NCBI GenBank assembly: GCA_963739245.1
Contig: CAVTZP010000009.1
Coordinates: 16,433 to 80,432, forward strand
Direction: 5' to 3'
Source: CAVTZP01 sp963739245
GTDB taxonomy: Bacteria > Chloroflexota > Dehalococcoidia > Dehalococcoidales > BS750m-G39
DNA: 64,000 nt
In this document: piece by piece, positions 32,255 to 41,327 of the stretch
Numbering within the stretch: position 1 is the first letter of the stretch
Layout of the letters: each line of letters opens with the position of its first letter
Notes under the pieces: model-generated
Told to the model about the DNA's origin: nothing
The model's input: only the letters and a program-made list of their open reading frames with translations
Databases searched by the model: none
Position numbers and translations under genes: made by a program

Positions 32255-32910
32255 GCAAAGAATCTAACCAGGGTCTTGCCTACTACCCGATGTTTCTTAA
32301 GATTAGGGGGAAGAAGTGTGTGGTGGTCGGTGGGGGACAGGTTGCCCTGCGCAAGGTGAGGGCACTTCTTGAGCATGGGGCTAGTGTTGAAGTAATCAGC
32401 CCTGACCCCTGCCCGGAACTAAATAAGCTAGCGGAGAGCGGGGAGGTAAAAGTGCTCCGAAGACACTATCAGGCCGGTGATTTACAAGGAGCACTTATCG
32501 CCATCGCTGCCACCGATAATAGCGATATTAATCAGCAGGTAGTGAAAGAGGCTAAAGGCAAAGCGGTTCTGGTCAATGTGGCCGATGACCCAGAGAATTC
32601 TGATTTCATTGTCCCCTCGTATATGCGCCGGGGAGATATGACTATCGCTGTCTCTACCACCGGCAGAAGTCCGGCTCTCGCTAGAAAAATCCGAACCCGA
32701 CTGGAGAAAGAACTCGGCGATGAGTATGCTTCTCTGGTTCGTCTGATTGGTGAGGTGCGCGCTGAGGTAAAACGGCAGGGAATCAAAGTCAGCGGTGACG
32801 ACTGGCAGGAAGCCATTGACCTGGATTTAATGCTTGGGTTGTTAAAGAGAGGCGATGAGAAAAAAGCTAAGGCTGTCCTGCTTGACAAAGTTATGAGGAC
32901 AAGTAGATGA
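32251..32910 (+). CDS. sirC: Precorrin-2 dehydrogenase (SirC / CysG N-domain)
   Basis: A 219-residue NAD-dependent dehydrogenase that oxidises precorrin-2 to sirohydrochlorin, the substrate of CbiX. It has the Rossmann motif VVVGGGQVALRKVRALLEHGA (in parts, about 25-45), the VADDPENSDFIVPSYMRRGDMTIAVSTTGRSPALA region (in parts, about 110-145) and a C-terminal helical dimer domain. No methyltransferase or chelatase catalytic domain is fused, so chelation is left to CbiX. Overlaps cobQ and hemA by 4 bp. Confidence 0.92.
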   Translation: MSKESNQGLAYYPMFLKIRGKKCVVVGGGQVALRKVRALLEHGASVEVISPDPCPELNKLAESGEVKVLRRHYQAGDLQGALIAIAATDNSDINQQVVKEAKGKAVLVNVADDPENSDFIVPSYMRRGDMTIAVSTTGRSPALARKIRTRLEKELGDEYASLVRLIGEVRAEVKRQGIKVSGDDWQEAIDLDLMLGLLKRGDEKKAKAVLLDKVMRTSR

Positions 32911-34157
32911 GAATTAGCCTAGTCGGCATAGATCACCAGACAGCGCCAATTGCTATCCGGGAGAAGGTGGCAATCAGCACCAAGAGACTCGATGACGCCT
33001 TGCCCATGCTTCGCGCCTACACATCCCAAGGTATAATCCTTTCCACCTGTAACCGTACTGAAGTCTATACCATTGATAGTGACACTCGCCGTGCCGAGAG
33101 GTCGAGCCTGGATTTTCTGAAGGCATATGTAAATATCCCCGATGTTGATTTGCTCCAACATGTTTACTGCTCCACTGATAAGGCGGCAATGGAGCACCTC
33201 TTCCGCGTGGCTTGTGGTCTTGAATCGATGATAGTTGGCGAATTTGAGGTTCTGGGTCAGGTAGGACATGCCCTGGAGGTAGCAGAAAGGGCGGGGATGG
33301 TTAATCTGCCACTGCGTTATATCTTCCAGAGCGCCATCCGAACCGGAAGGCGCGTTCGTGAGGAAACGGGAATCAGTAGAAATGCCCTTTCCGTCAGCTC
33401 GGTAGCCGTGGATCTGGCCGCCGGGATTGTTGGTGACCTTAACCGAGGCAAGATGCTTGTCATCGGTGCCGGTGAAGCTGGAAGGCTGGTAGCCAAAGCC
33501 GCCAAAGATAGAGGGATATCCCACATTGTAGTTGTTGGTCGGACTCAGGAGAGGGCTTCAGCCCTGGCAAGCCAGCTGGGTGGTACTCCAGTCACCCCGG
33601 GTAATCTGGGAGAGGAATTACTCACTACTAATATAGTTGTTACCTGTGCCGGGGCGCCACACCGGATTCTGAGTGTTGGTCAGGCAAAGCGGGCGATGGA
33701 AAAGCGGACGCTTCCCCTGGTAATAATAGATATCGCCGTACCCCGAAATGTGGAGCCAGCGGTGGGTCAGATTAGAAACGTCTTCCTCTATAACATAGAT
33801 GACCTCACCGGACTTTCCAATGTAAACCGTAAACAGCGAGAGGACGAAATCCAGAAGGCCACTCAAATTATAGATGATGAACTGGGCAAGTTTGCTTTAT
33901 GGTGGCAAGAGTTTAAGGTCAGGCCGCTTGTTCGTGCCATAATGAGCCAGGCGGAAGAAATACGCCGCTCCCATTTTCACCGCACCATGAGAAAACTGCC
34001 CCACCTAACTGAAGAAGAGCAATATAGTCTGGAAATGATGACCAAAGCCATCGTCAGCAAGATACTGAAGAACCCGATTCAGTACCTGAAAATAAACGGA
34101 AGCAAAAACTATGCCGAGATGGTGAAGGAAATCTTCCGGCTGGACGGGGAGAAGTGA
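32907..34157 (+). CDS. hemA: Glutamyl-tRNA reductase
   Basis: A 416-residue NADPH-dependent enzyme that makes glutamate-1-semialdehyde from Glu-tRNA, the first step of the C5 route. The catalytic Cys lies in LSTCNRTEVY (about 47-56); the His of LVGIDHQTAPIAIREK is near 9; the NADPH domain has MLVIGAGEAGRLVAKAAKDRG (in parts, about 182-202); and a C-terminal dimerisation helix ends the protein. It lies directly between sirC and hemC, showing a dedicated precursor supply for corrinoids. Confidence 0.96.
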   Translation: MRISLVGIDHQTAPIAIREKVAISTKRLDDALPMLRAYTSQGIILSTCNRTEVYTIDSDTRRAERSSLDFLKAYVNIPDVDLLQHVYCSTDKAAMEHLFRVACGLESMIVGEFEVLGQVGHALEVAERAGMVNLPLRYIFQSAIRTGRRVREETGISRNALSVSSVAVDLAAGIVGDLNRGKMLVIGAGEAGRLVAKAAKDRGISHIVVVGRTQERASALASQLGGTPVTPGNLGEELLTTNIVVTCAGAPHRILSVGQAKRAMEKRTLPLVIIDIAVPRNVEPAVGQIRNVFLYNIDDLTGLSNVNRKQREDEIQKATQIIDDELGKFALWWQEFKVRPLVRAIMSQAEEIRRSHFHRTMRKLPHLTEEEQYSLEMMTKAIVSKILKNPIQYLKINGSKNYAEMVKEIFRLDGEK

Positions 34158-34159
34158 GG

Positions 34160-35086
34160 ATGAGACGGAAGCTCACTGTTGGTTCCCGCGGTAGCAGGCT
34201 CGCCCGGCTCCAGACCGAATCAGTAGTCGCCAGAATCAGAGAGGCGAATCCTCATCTTGAGGTAAGCCTTACGGAAATAGTTACTACGGGTGACCGAAAC
34301 CACCGCCGTCGGCTTGACAGTATTGGTACCGCCATATTTGTCAAGGAACTGGAAGAGGCCCTGCTTGACGGCAGGATTGACTTAGCCGTGCATAGCCTGA
34401 AAGATGCGCCTACTGAGGTCCCCTTGGGACTATGTCTCCTGGCAGTAACCGAGAGGCTGGATTCCAGAGACGCCCTCGTAGCTAAAGCAAGGCTCAACGA
34501 ACTGACTGCCGGCTCCAAGATAGGCACCAGTAGTCTACGGCGCACCGTTCAGCTAATGAGCTACCGCCCTGATTTGCTGGCACGCCCGATAAGGGGGAAT
34601 ATTGATACTCGCCTACGCAAGGTTCTCTCCGGCGAATTTGACGGGGTGATAGTGGCGGCAGCAGCACTACTCCGCCTGGGATGGGAGGAGAGAATAACTG
34701 AATACCTGCCGCTGGAGCATTTCTTGCCCGCGGTGGGGCAGGGGGCTCTAGTTGTCGAGGCACGAGTCGATGATGTGGACATTGCAACTCTTGTTTCGCC
34801 CCTAAACCATCTTCCTACCTGGCAGAGTATAACCGCCGAGCGTGCCTTTCTGCGTGCCGTGGGTGGTGGCTGCCGGGCGCCGGTAGCAGCCTTAGGGACA
34901 ATTAATGGCAATACCCTTAAGCTTGAGGGCATGGTAGCGAGTATAAGCGGGCGAAAGGTGCTGCGCGCCACAGTGGAAGGCAGCGCCACGTCCGCCGAGG
35001 AGATAGGAGCGAAACTGGCAGAGAGGATGCTGGGGATGGGAGCGGTTAAGATTATCGCTGAGGCAAGGAGCCATGAAAACGGGTAA
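34160..35086 (+). CDS. hemC: Porphobilinogen deaminase (hydroxymethylbilane synthase)
   Basis: A 308-residue enzyme that polymerises four porphobilinogens. Motifs: VGSRGSRLARLQTESV (about 5-20), VKELEEALLDGRIDLAVHSLKDAP (in parts, about 57-80; the catalytic Asp and HS-KD signature), TSSLRR (about 122-127), RGNIDTRLRK, and the cofactor-bearing Cys in VGGGCRAPVAA (about 233-243). ATG 34160 is preferred to GTG 34154 because GGGGAG precedes it; either overlaps or abuts hemA. Confidence 0.95.
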   Translation: MRRKLTVGSRGSRLARLQTESVVARIREANPHLEVSLTEIVTTGDRNHRRRLDSIGTAIFVKELEEALLDGRIDLAVHSLKDAPTEVPLGLCLLAVTERLDSRDALVAKARLNELTAGSKIGTSSLRRTVQLMSYRPDLLARPIRGNIDTRLRKVLSGEFDGVIVAAAALLRLGWEERITEYLPLEHFLPAVGQGALVVEARVDDVDIATLVSPLNHLPTWQSITAERAFLRAVGGGCRAPVAALGTINGNTLKLEGMVASISGRKVLRATVEGSATSAEEIGAKLAERMLGMGAVKIIAEARSHENG

Positions 35087-36590
35087 GGTCTATCTGGTTG
35101 GGGCTGGCCCCGGTGATTTGGGGTTGATTACACAGAAGGGGCTTCGCTGTCTGGCCAAGGCTGAGGTCGTCATCTACGACCGCCTCCTTGACGAGCGACT
35201 TCTCAAGGTGGTTTCGCCCAAAACGGAAAGAGTCTACGTCGGCAAGGCGGCAGGAGCACACACCAGGTCGCAGAGCGAGATAAACCGACTACTGGTAGAA
35301 AAAGCCAGAGAGGGCAAGACCGTGGTGCGGCTTAAAGGCGGTGACCCGTTTATTTTCGGCCGTGGCGGAGAGGAAGCAGAAGCACTGGCAGAAAACCACA
35401 TCCCCTTTGAAATAATACCGGGGGTTACTTCGTCGGTAGCAGTCCCTGCCTATGCTGGCATTCCACTTACCCATCGCCGACTGGCATCATCCTTCGCTGT
35501 AATCACCGGTCATGAAGCCTCAAGGGCAAGCTCAAGCATCAACTGGAAAAAATTGGCTACCGCTGTGGATACCCTGGTCTTCCTCATGGGCATGAAGAAC
35601 CTGCCCGAGATAGTAGCTAAGCTGATTGAGCATGGCCGCTCTCCAGACACTCCGGTGGCCGTAATCAAAGAAGGCACTACGCCAGAGCAAGAAACAGTGG
35701 TCGGGAGTCTCGGCGATATTGTCGCTAAGGCTAAAGAACACCACCTCACTCCCCCGGCAGTCATCGTCGTTGGTGAAGTGGTCAGGCTGAGAGAGAAACT
35801 ACGCTGGTTTGATAACCGCCCCCTCTTCGGCAAGCGTATCCTGGTTACCAGAGCTCGCCATCAGGCAAGCGCTTTGAGCCAGCTTCTCTCCGAGCGGGGT
35901 GCCCAGCCTGTTGAGCTGCCAGTTATCTCCATCCAGCCCGTTCCTGATGCCGGAGAGTTAGAGCGTGCTATCTCTAACTTAGACCAATATCAGTGGATAG
36001 TCTTTACCAGTGTCAACGGTGTTGAGGCATTCTTTCAGCGACTATATGACCTGAATCTAGATGCTCGTGCCCTTGGCGAGCTGAAAGTAGGCGCTATCGG
36101 GCCGGCGACGGCTCAGGCTCTGAGGGCAAGAGGTATAAATCCGGATTACGTCCCTGAGGTTTACTCCAGCAAAGGGCTGATTGCCGGGCTTAGCAGTTGG
36201 GATATTGTCGGAAAGCGTTTGTTGCTTCCCAGAGCCGATATCGCCGATAAGAAGTTGACGAACGGACTTACGGAGCTTGGTGCTGAGGTGCATGAAATAG
36301 CCGTCTACCGGACGGTGCCACAGCCCAAAATCATCGCTCAAGCCAAACGGGTGCTTTTGTCGGGGCAAATTGATGTTATTACCTTCACCAGCTCGTCAAC
36401 AGTCTCTAATCTGGTAGCGGTGTTTAATAAGGAACTGCCAGCAATAAATAGGGCCAAGGTCGCCTGTATTGGTCCAAAAACAGCTGAGACGGCGGTCAAG
36501 GTTGGACTGAAGGTGGATATCGCTGCCCGTGAGCACACCATCCCCGGGCTGGTGGCGGCTATAGAAGACTACTTTAAGAAGGAGGTGTAG
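35073..36590 (+). CDS. cobA-hemD: Uroporphyrinogen-III methyltransferase / uroporphyrinogen-III synthase fusion (CobA-HemD)
   Basis: A 505-residue fusion. Residues 1-245 are the SAM-dependent SUMT that makes precorrin-2: VYLVGAGPGDLGLITQKGLR (in parts), AEVVIYDRLLD, VRLKGGDPFIFGRGGEEAEAL (in parts, about 85-105) and EIIPGVTSSVAVPAYAGIPLTHR (in parts). Residues 252-500 are HemD, which closes and inverts ring D: GKRILVTRARHQASAL, IVFTSVNGVEAFF, VGAIGPATAQALRARG and ITFTSSSTVSNL. The fusion is common in Gram-positives and Chloroflexota. It channels uroporphyrinogen III to the corrin/sirohaem side. Overlaps hemC by 14 bp. Confidence 0.95.
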   Translation: MKTGKVYLVGAGPGDLGLITQKGLRCLAKAEVVIYDRLLDERLLKVVSPKTERVYVGKAAGAHTRSQSEINRLLVEKAREGKTVVRLKGGDPFIFGRGGEEAEALAENHIPFEIIPGVTSSVAVPAYAGIPLTHRRLASSFAVITGHEASRASSSINWKKLATAVDTLVFLMGMKNLPEIVAKLIEHGRSPDTPVAVIKEGTTPEQETVVGSLGDIVAKAKEHHLTPPAVIVVGEVVRLREKLRWFDNRPLFGKRILVTRARHQASALSQLLSERGAQPVELPVISIQPVPDAGELERAISNLDQYQWIVFTSVNGVEAFFQRLYDLNLDARALGELKVGAIGPATAQALRARGINPDYVPEVYSSKGLIAGLSSWDIVGKRLLLPRADIADKKLTNGLTELGAEVHEIAVYRTVPQPKIIAQAKRVLLSGQIDVITFTSSSTVSNLVAVFNKELPAINRAKVACIGPKTAETAVKVGLKVDIAAREHTIPGLVAAIEDYFKKEV

Positions 36591-37574
36591 ATGATGGGCT
36601 TTCCTCAATTACGGTTACGTCGTCTGCGCCGGACGGAAGGGTTAAGAGCATTAGTCCGCGAAAACCGGGTTGATGTCGGTGACCTTATCTATCCGATGTT
36701 TGTCGTCGAGGGTAAGGGCATCAAACAGGAGGTCGCTTCCATGCCAGGTATCTTTCGCCTTTCCCCAGACCAGTTGGACGCCGAGATAGAAGAAGTAGCC
36801 AGACTCGGCATTCCCGCCGTCCTCCTCTTCGGCATACCTGAGCACAAGGATGAGGTTGGTTCATCGGCTTATGACCCAGCAGGAGTGGTTCAACAGGCAG
36901 TAAAAAAAATAAAGAAGCTGGCACCTCAGCTTCTGGTGATAACCGATGTCTGTCTCTGCGAATACACCAGCCACGGGCACTGCGGCATAGTGGTTGGTGA
37001 CCAGGTTGATAACGACCGGACGCTGCCTCTTCTAGCCAAGACAGCCCTGTCTCATGCTGAAGCCGGTGCCGATATCGTCGCCCCCTCTGACATGATGGAT
37101 GGCAGGGTGAAGGCTATTCGAGAAATGCTGGATGCTAATGGATTTCAGCATATTCCCATCCTCTCTTATGCCGCCAAGTACGCCTCGGCATTTTACGACC
37201 CGTTCCGTGAGGCGGCGGAGTCGGCACCACAGTTCGGCGACCGCCGTTCTTACCAGATGGACTACCACAATGTGCGGGAGGCACTAAGAGAAATAGAGCA
37301 GGACATCAACGAGGGTGCCGATATCATCATGATTAAGCCGGCTCTGGCTTATCTGGATGTAATACGGCAGGCGCGTAATACCTTCAACTACCCTCTGGCG
37401 GCTTATAATGTCAGCGGTGAGTATGCCATGGTGAAGGCAGCGGCTAACCAGGGCTGGCTTGACGAACGAAAAGTGGTGTTTGAAATTCTCACCGCGATTA
37501 AGCGGGCGGGCGCCGATATTATCATTACCTACCATGCCAAAGACTTTGCCACCTGGGTGGCTGCAGAGAGATAA
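36591..37574 (+). CDS. hemB: Delta-aminolevulinic acid dehydratase (porphobilinogen synthase)
   Basis: A 327-residue enzyme that condenses two 5-aminolevulinates. The zinc-type site is present (VCLCEYTSHGHCG, about 119-131). The Schiff-base lysines are in ILSYAAKYASAFYDPFR (about 190-206, first Lys) and IIMIKPALAYLD (about 242-253, second Lys). An allosteric Mg-type Arg region FPQLRLRRLRR opens the protein. It starts at ATG 36591 one base after the cobA-hemD stop, behind AAGGAGGTG. Confidence 0.96.
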   Translation: MMGFPQLRLRRLRRTEGLRALVRENRVDVGDLIYPMFVVEGKGIKQEVASMPGIFRLSPDQLDAEIEEVARLGIPAVLLFGIPEHKDEVGSSAYDPAGVVQQAVKKIKKLAPQLLVITDVCLCEYTSHGHCGIVVGDQVDNDRTLPLLAKTALSHAEAGADIVAPSDMMDGRVKAIREMLDANGFQHIPILSYAAKYASAFYDPFREAAESAPQFGDRRSYQMDYHNVREALREIEQDINEGADIIMIKPALAYLDVIRQARNTFNYPLAAYNVSGEYAMVKAAANQGWLDERKVVFEILTAIKRAGADIIITYHAKDFATWVAAER

Positions 37575-37578
37575 AGCC

Positions 37579-38866
37579 ATGAAAGAACCGAGGCGTTCCC
37601 GAGAACTTTTTCTTGAAGCTCAACACTACCTGCCCGGCGGGGTTGATAGCCCGGTCCGCGCCTTCAAGGCGGTCGGCGGCAACCCACCGTTCATTGTCAG
37701 AGCCAAGGGGTCAAGACTCTATGATGCTGATGGTAACGAGTATATTGATTATGTCAACTCCTGGGGGGCTTTGATTCTGGGACATGCCCACCCGCAGGTA
37801 GTAGCAGCAATAAAAAGGGCGGCGGAGCATGGCACCAGCTTTGGTGCTCCCACCGAACTGGAAATCATCTTAGCCAAGATGATTTCCGAGGCTATCCCGT
37901 CTATTGAGATGCTCCGTTTTGTGAACTCGGGCACAGAAGCCGCCATGTCAGCACTACGCCTGGCTCGAGCCTTCACCGGCAGGGCTAAAATTATAAAGTT
38001 CGCCGGCGGTTATCACGGTCATGCCGATGGCTTACTGGTTAAAGGTGGCTCAGGTCTGGCAACCCTGGGCATACCGGACTCGGCCGGTGTGCCGTCAGGC
38101 TATGCCGAGAATACGCTGGTAGCACCCTATAATAATGTAGATGCAGTGAGGCAAATTTTTAAGCACTATCCCAAACAGATTGCGGCTATAATCGTCGAGC
38201 CTATAGCCGCCAACATGGGGGTAGTGTTACCCCAGGCTGGTTTTTTACAGGGGTTGCGCCAATTGACCCAGGAATTCGGCGCCCTGCTTATTTTTGATGA
38301 GGTCATAACCGGTTTTCGTGTTGCCTACGGCGGAGCCCAGACCATCTACGGCGTCACCCCTGACCTGACCTGTCTGGGGAAGATTATTGGCGGGGGATTA
38401 CCGGTAGGAGTCTACGGTGGTAGACGCGAGATTATGCAGATGGTGGCTCCAGTTGGCCCGGTTTATCAGGCGGGAACGCTGTCCGGGAATCCTCTAGCCA
38501 TGACCGCAGGTATTGAAACACTCAAGATATTGCAACAGCCAGGGACTTACAAGCAGTTAGAAACGAAATCAGCACTTCTTGAGGAAGGTATTACCGACGG
38601 CTGCCGCCAGGGCTGGCATTGATTTCTACATATCACGCATGGCGTCACTGCTTACTGTGTTCTTCTCTAAGACTGCGGTAAACGATTATGAATCGGCAAC
38701 TCAGGCGGATACGGCATCCTTTGCTCGATTCTTCCAGCGGCTGCTCTCCGAGGGCGTTTATTGGCCACCTTCACCGTTTGAAGCGGCTTTTGTCTCCCTT
38801 TCTCATAGCGATGAGGACATTCGGCTGACGAACGAGATAATAGAAAAGGCATTGAATCAGCGCTAG
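37579..38866 (+). CDS. hemL: Glutamate-1-semialdehyde 2,1-aminomutase, single-base frameshift near the 3' end
   Basis: A PLP enzyme that completes 5-aminolevulinate formation. The first frame (37579-38622) covers residues 1-340: YLPGGVDSPVRAFKAVGG, GGYHGHADGLLVKGGSG (in parts), IFDEVITGFR and the PLP Lys in LGKIIGGGLPVGVYGG. It then ends early in a non-homologous tail. The family C-terminus (AAARAGIDFYISR, FTVFF-like LLTVFFS, DYESATQADTASFARFF, SEGVYWPPSPFEAAFVS) continues in the +1 frame to 38866. Dropping one G at 38599/38600 (GACGGCTGCC) restores a normal chain of about 428 residues. Probably a sequence error, since the gene is essential to the pathway here. Confidence 0.9.
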
Positions 38867-38974
38867 CCTTCAGTTTAACCCTTAAGAGACAAAAGCCACC
38901 GCGTGGCATATCATCTGCCGAAACGCCTGACTCCCGACAGGTAGAAATAATAACCCACCCTTGAACATAATCTA

Positions 38975-39003
38975 TTGCAATTTTTCACTTGTCGTGTTAA
39001 ACT
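38975..39003 (+). promoter_or_regulatory. Promoter of the corrinoid methyltransferase operon
   Basis: TTGCAA (38975-38980), 17 bp, TAAACT (38998-39003), giving a start near 39010 and a leader of about 235 bases before the corrinoid protein gene. The 378-bp gap from hemL (38867-39244) holds this promoter, a short reading frame and a terminator; I see nothing convincing in 38867-38970. Confidence 0.62.
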
Positions 39004-39040
39004 TCAAAGCTTGGCAGCGTTTGAATATCGGCTTGAGGTG

Positions 39041-39112
39041 ATGGTTATTATGCTACCTCGCTCTTATCGTGACTTTTTGAAGAATGTAAAGCTCTATAAC
39101 GGCTCAGGATAA
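39041..39112 (+). CDS. Putative leader peptide of 20-23 residues
   Basis: A short frame in the leader of the corrinoid methyltransferase operon: ATG 39041 (or ATG 39050, which has GAGGTG at a better distance of 9 bases), encoding MLPRSYRDFLKNVKLYNGSG from the second start. It stops 8 bases before a strong terminator hairpin, the geometry of a translation-coupled attenuator. There is no run of one amino acid that would reveal the signal. Could also be chance. Confidence 0.4.
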   Translation: MVIMLPRSYRDFLKNVKLYNGSG

Positions 39113-39120
39113 ATAGATTG

Positions 39121-39163
39121 GAGAGGCTGAGAAGGCTAATGTGCTTCCCAGCCTCTCTTTTTT
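39121..39163 (+). terminator. Leader terminator (putative attenuator) before the corrinoid protein gene
   Basis: GAGAGGCTG (39121-39129) pairs with CAGCCTCTC (39149-39157), extended by GAAG/CTTC inside, followed by six T (39158-39163). It sits inside the leader, between a promoter and the first gene, so read-through must be allowed for expression. Confidence 0.82.
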
Positions 39164-39244
39164 AGAAGGGAGGTGCCAGACAAGGTCAATATATCAACGC
39201 TAGCGGACTAAAGAACGCAATATAAGTCAAGGAGGTAAACGAGC

Positions 39245-39877
39245 ATGGCTAAAGAACTCGTTAGCGCATTAGCTGATTTGAAAGAAAAAGAGGCTATTAA
39301 GATTGTCGAAGAGAGGCTGAACGCCAAGGAAGACCCACTCAAAATTCTGGACGATGCCAAGCGTGGCATGGAAATCGTGGGCAAGCGCTTTGCCGAGAGC
39401 GAGTATTTCATACCTGACCTGGTGTACTCCGGTGAAATACTGAAGGCAATAACCGAAATGGTCAAGCCGAAGATGAGCAAGGCAGCGGAGGTCAAGCGTC
39501 TGGGCAAGGTTGTTTTTGGCACTGTTGCCGGGGATATACATGACATCGGCAAGGACATTGTCGTCTTTATGCTTGATGTTAACGGTTTTGAGGTCTATGA
39601 CCTGGGCGTGGATGTCCCGGCGCAGAAGTTTGTGGAAAAGATAAAGGAAAGTGGTGCCCCTATTGTTGGCTTAAGCGGGTTTTTGACACTGGCCTTTGAC
39701 TCAATGAAGCAAACGATAGACGCCATGAAAGCCGCTGGTCTGAGAGACAAGGTAAAGGTCATGATTGGCGGTGGTCAGATTACTGAAGAAGTAAGAAAGT
39801 ATACCGGCGCTGATGCCTATGGTAAAGATGCCATGGCCGGGGTAGCCTTTGCCAAGAAGTGGATAGGTGTCGGCTAA
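39245..39877 (+). CDS. Corrinoid-binding methyl carrier protein (MtaC/MtbC/MtvC-like)
   Basis: A 210-residue protein that carries a methyl group on cobalamin between two methyltransferases. Residues 1-85 are the helical cap domain. Residues 88-210 are the B12-binding Rossmann domain with the DxHxxG motif, GDIHDIGKDI (Asp97, His99, Gly102), where His99 is the lower cobalt ligand. The later GLSGFLTLA (about 138-146) and VKVMIGGGQIT (about 170-180) line the nucleotide tail. ATG 39245 has AAGGAGG upstream. Substrate specificity comes from its partner enzyme. Confidence 0.94.
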   Translation: MAKELVSALADLKEKEAIKIVEERLNAKEDPLKILDDAKRGMEIVGKRFAESEYFIPDLVYSGEILKAITEMVKPKMSKAAEVKRLGKVVFGTVAGDIHDIGKDIVVFMLDVNGFEVYDLGVDVPAQKFVEKIKESGAPIVGLSGFLTLAFDSMKQTIDAMKAAGLRDKVKVMIGGGQITEEVRKYTGADAYGKDAMAGVAFAKKWIGVG

Positions 39878-39910
39878 AAATCATCAGATAATTTACTGGA
39901 GGTAATAAAA

Positions 39911-41258
39911 ATGGAGAAGAAAGAGATGTCGCCAGAGGAAAAGCAGGAGGTGCTATTTCAAAGGTGGCTTTCGCCGAAAGACCCTCAGGGGAATGACCTC
40001 AAGTTCCAAAGCCCCAAAACCGAGAAGGCATATAAGGAAAGTATAACCAGGATAAAAGACGCTATTCAAATGAAGAAATTGCCGGACAGGGTGCCGGCCT
40101 TTGTACTTGCTAGCTTTTTCCCCGTTTATCATGCCGGGTTTACCCCTCGAGATGTGATGTATGACTACGACAAATGCGCCGCGGCATTCAAGAAATTCTT
40201 GCTGGAATTTGAGCCGGATGGGAACCTTGGCGCGGCTTGTGCCTGGCCCGGGAAAGTTCTTTGATATTCTTGACTACAAGTTATATTCCTGGCCGGGTCA
40301 CGGGGTTGCGCCTGAGCAGTCGTACCAGTGCAACGAAGGCGAATACATGAAGGCGGATGAATATGACGCCCTGATTGATGACCCGTCCAATTTCTTCAGT
40401 AATACCTACCTGCCACGCGTATTCGGCGCGCTGCAGCCCTTCCAGATGCTCCCCACCCTCACCGGCATACTCGAAATGTACGGGGTTGCCTTTAATTTCA
40501 TACCCTTTGGTCTGCCCCCCGTTCAAGCCGCCTATAAGGCCCTTTTTGAGGCTGGCGCTGAAGTCCTGAAATGGGCGGGAGCTATGGGTGCCTGGAATGG
40601 CGAGATGACCGCATCAGGATTCCCGAACATAGTCGGCGGATTTACCAAGGCACCCTTTGATGTAATTGGCGACACCCTCAGGGGAACCAAAGGGATAATG
40701 CTGGATATGTACCGCCAGCCCGATAAGCTCCTCAAAGCCATGGACAGGCTGACCCCGTTAATGATTAAGATGGGTGTAGGCTCGGCACAGATGTTCGGAC
40801 ATCCGCTAATATTCATGCCCCTACATAAAGCCGCTGACGGCTTCCTCTCCGATGAGCAATTCAAGAAATTCTACTGGCCTACCTTTAGAAAGGTCATGAT
40901 GGGCTTAATTGCCGAGGGAGTCGTACCAATGCCGGCGGCTGAGGGGCATTGGGACACGCGTCTAGAGGTCCTCTCCGACTTGCCTAAGGGTAAGACCCTA
41001 TGGATGATAGACCAGAGCGATATGGCTAAAGCCAAGAAAACACTCGGCAAGGTTGCTTGCCTGTTCGGCAACGTGCCCTCCGCCTTGTTGGGTCTAGGCA
41101 CACCACAAGAAGTGAAAGACTATGTAAAGAAACTCATTGATGTCGCCGGCAAAGGCGGTGGTTTTATCGTGAGCAATGGGGCATTCTTTGACCATGCCAA
41201 GCCGGAGAATATCCATGCCATGGTTGACACCACCAGGGAATACGGCGTATATAAATAG
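39911..41258 (+). CDS. UroD-family corrinoid methyltransferase (methyltransferase I), single-base frameshift
   Basis: A roughly 448-residue protein of the uroporphyrinogen decarboxylase superfamily (MtaA/CmuA/MtvB-like) that moves methyl groups to or from the corrinoid protein. The first frame (39911-40264) ends at WPGKVL. The homologous continuation FFDILDYKLYSWPGHGV lies in the +1 frame to 41258. One extra base within GGGAAAG (40250-40256) accounts for it. Later landmarks are QCNEGEYMKADEYDALIDDP, LHKAADGFLSDEQFKKFYWP (in parts) and a C-terminal HAMVDTTREYG. The Zn or substrate ligands cannot be assigned with certainty. Long UroD-type members often act as methyltransferase I, so I place it there. 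Confidence 0.85.
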
Positions 41259-41327
41259 ATGCTTAACGGGCCGAGATAGCAATAGTGGAGGAGAGGCGCC
41301 AGTAGCCAGACCCCGAGGGAGATAGAT

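Noticed and set aside
38579..38866. Separate small gene of 95 codons after hemL
   Set aside because: Its sequence is the conserved C-terminal part of HemL in a shifted frame, not an independent gene.
40161..40260. Programmed ribosomal frameshift in the methyltransferase I gene
   Set aside because: No stimulatory hairpin or slippery heptamer evident, and the several other single-base indels in the window favour sequence error.
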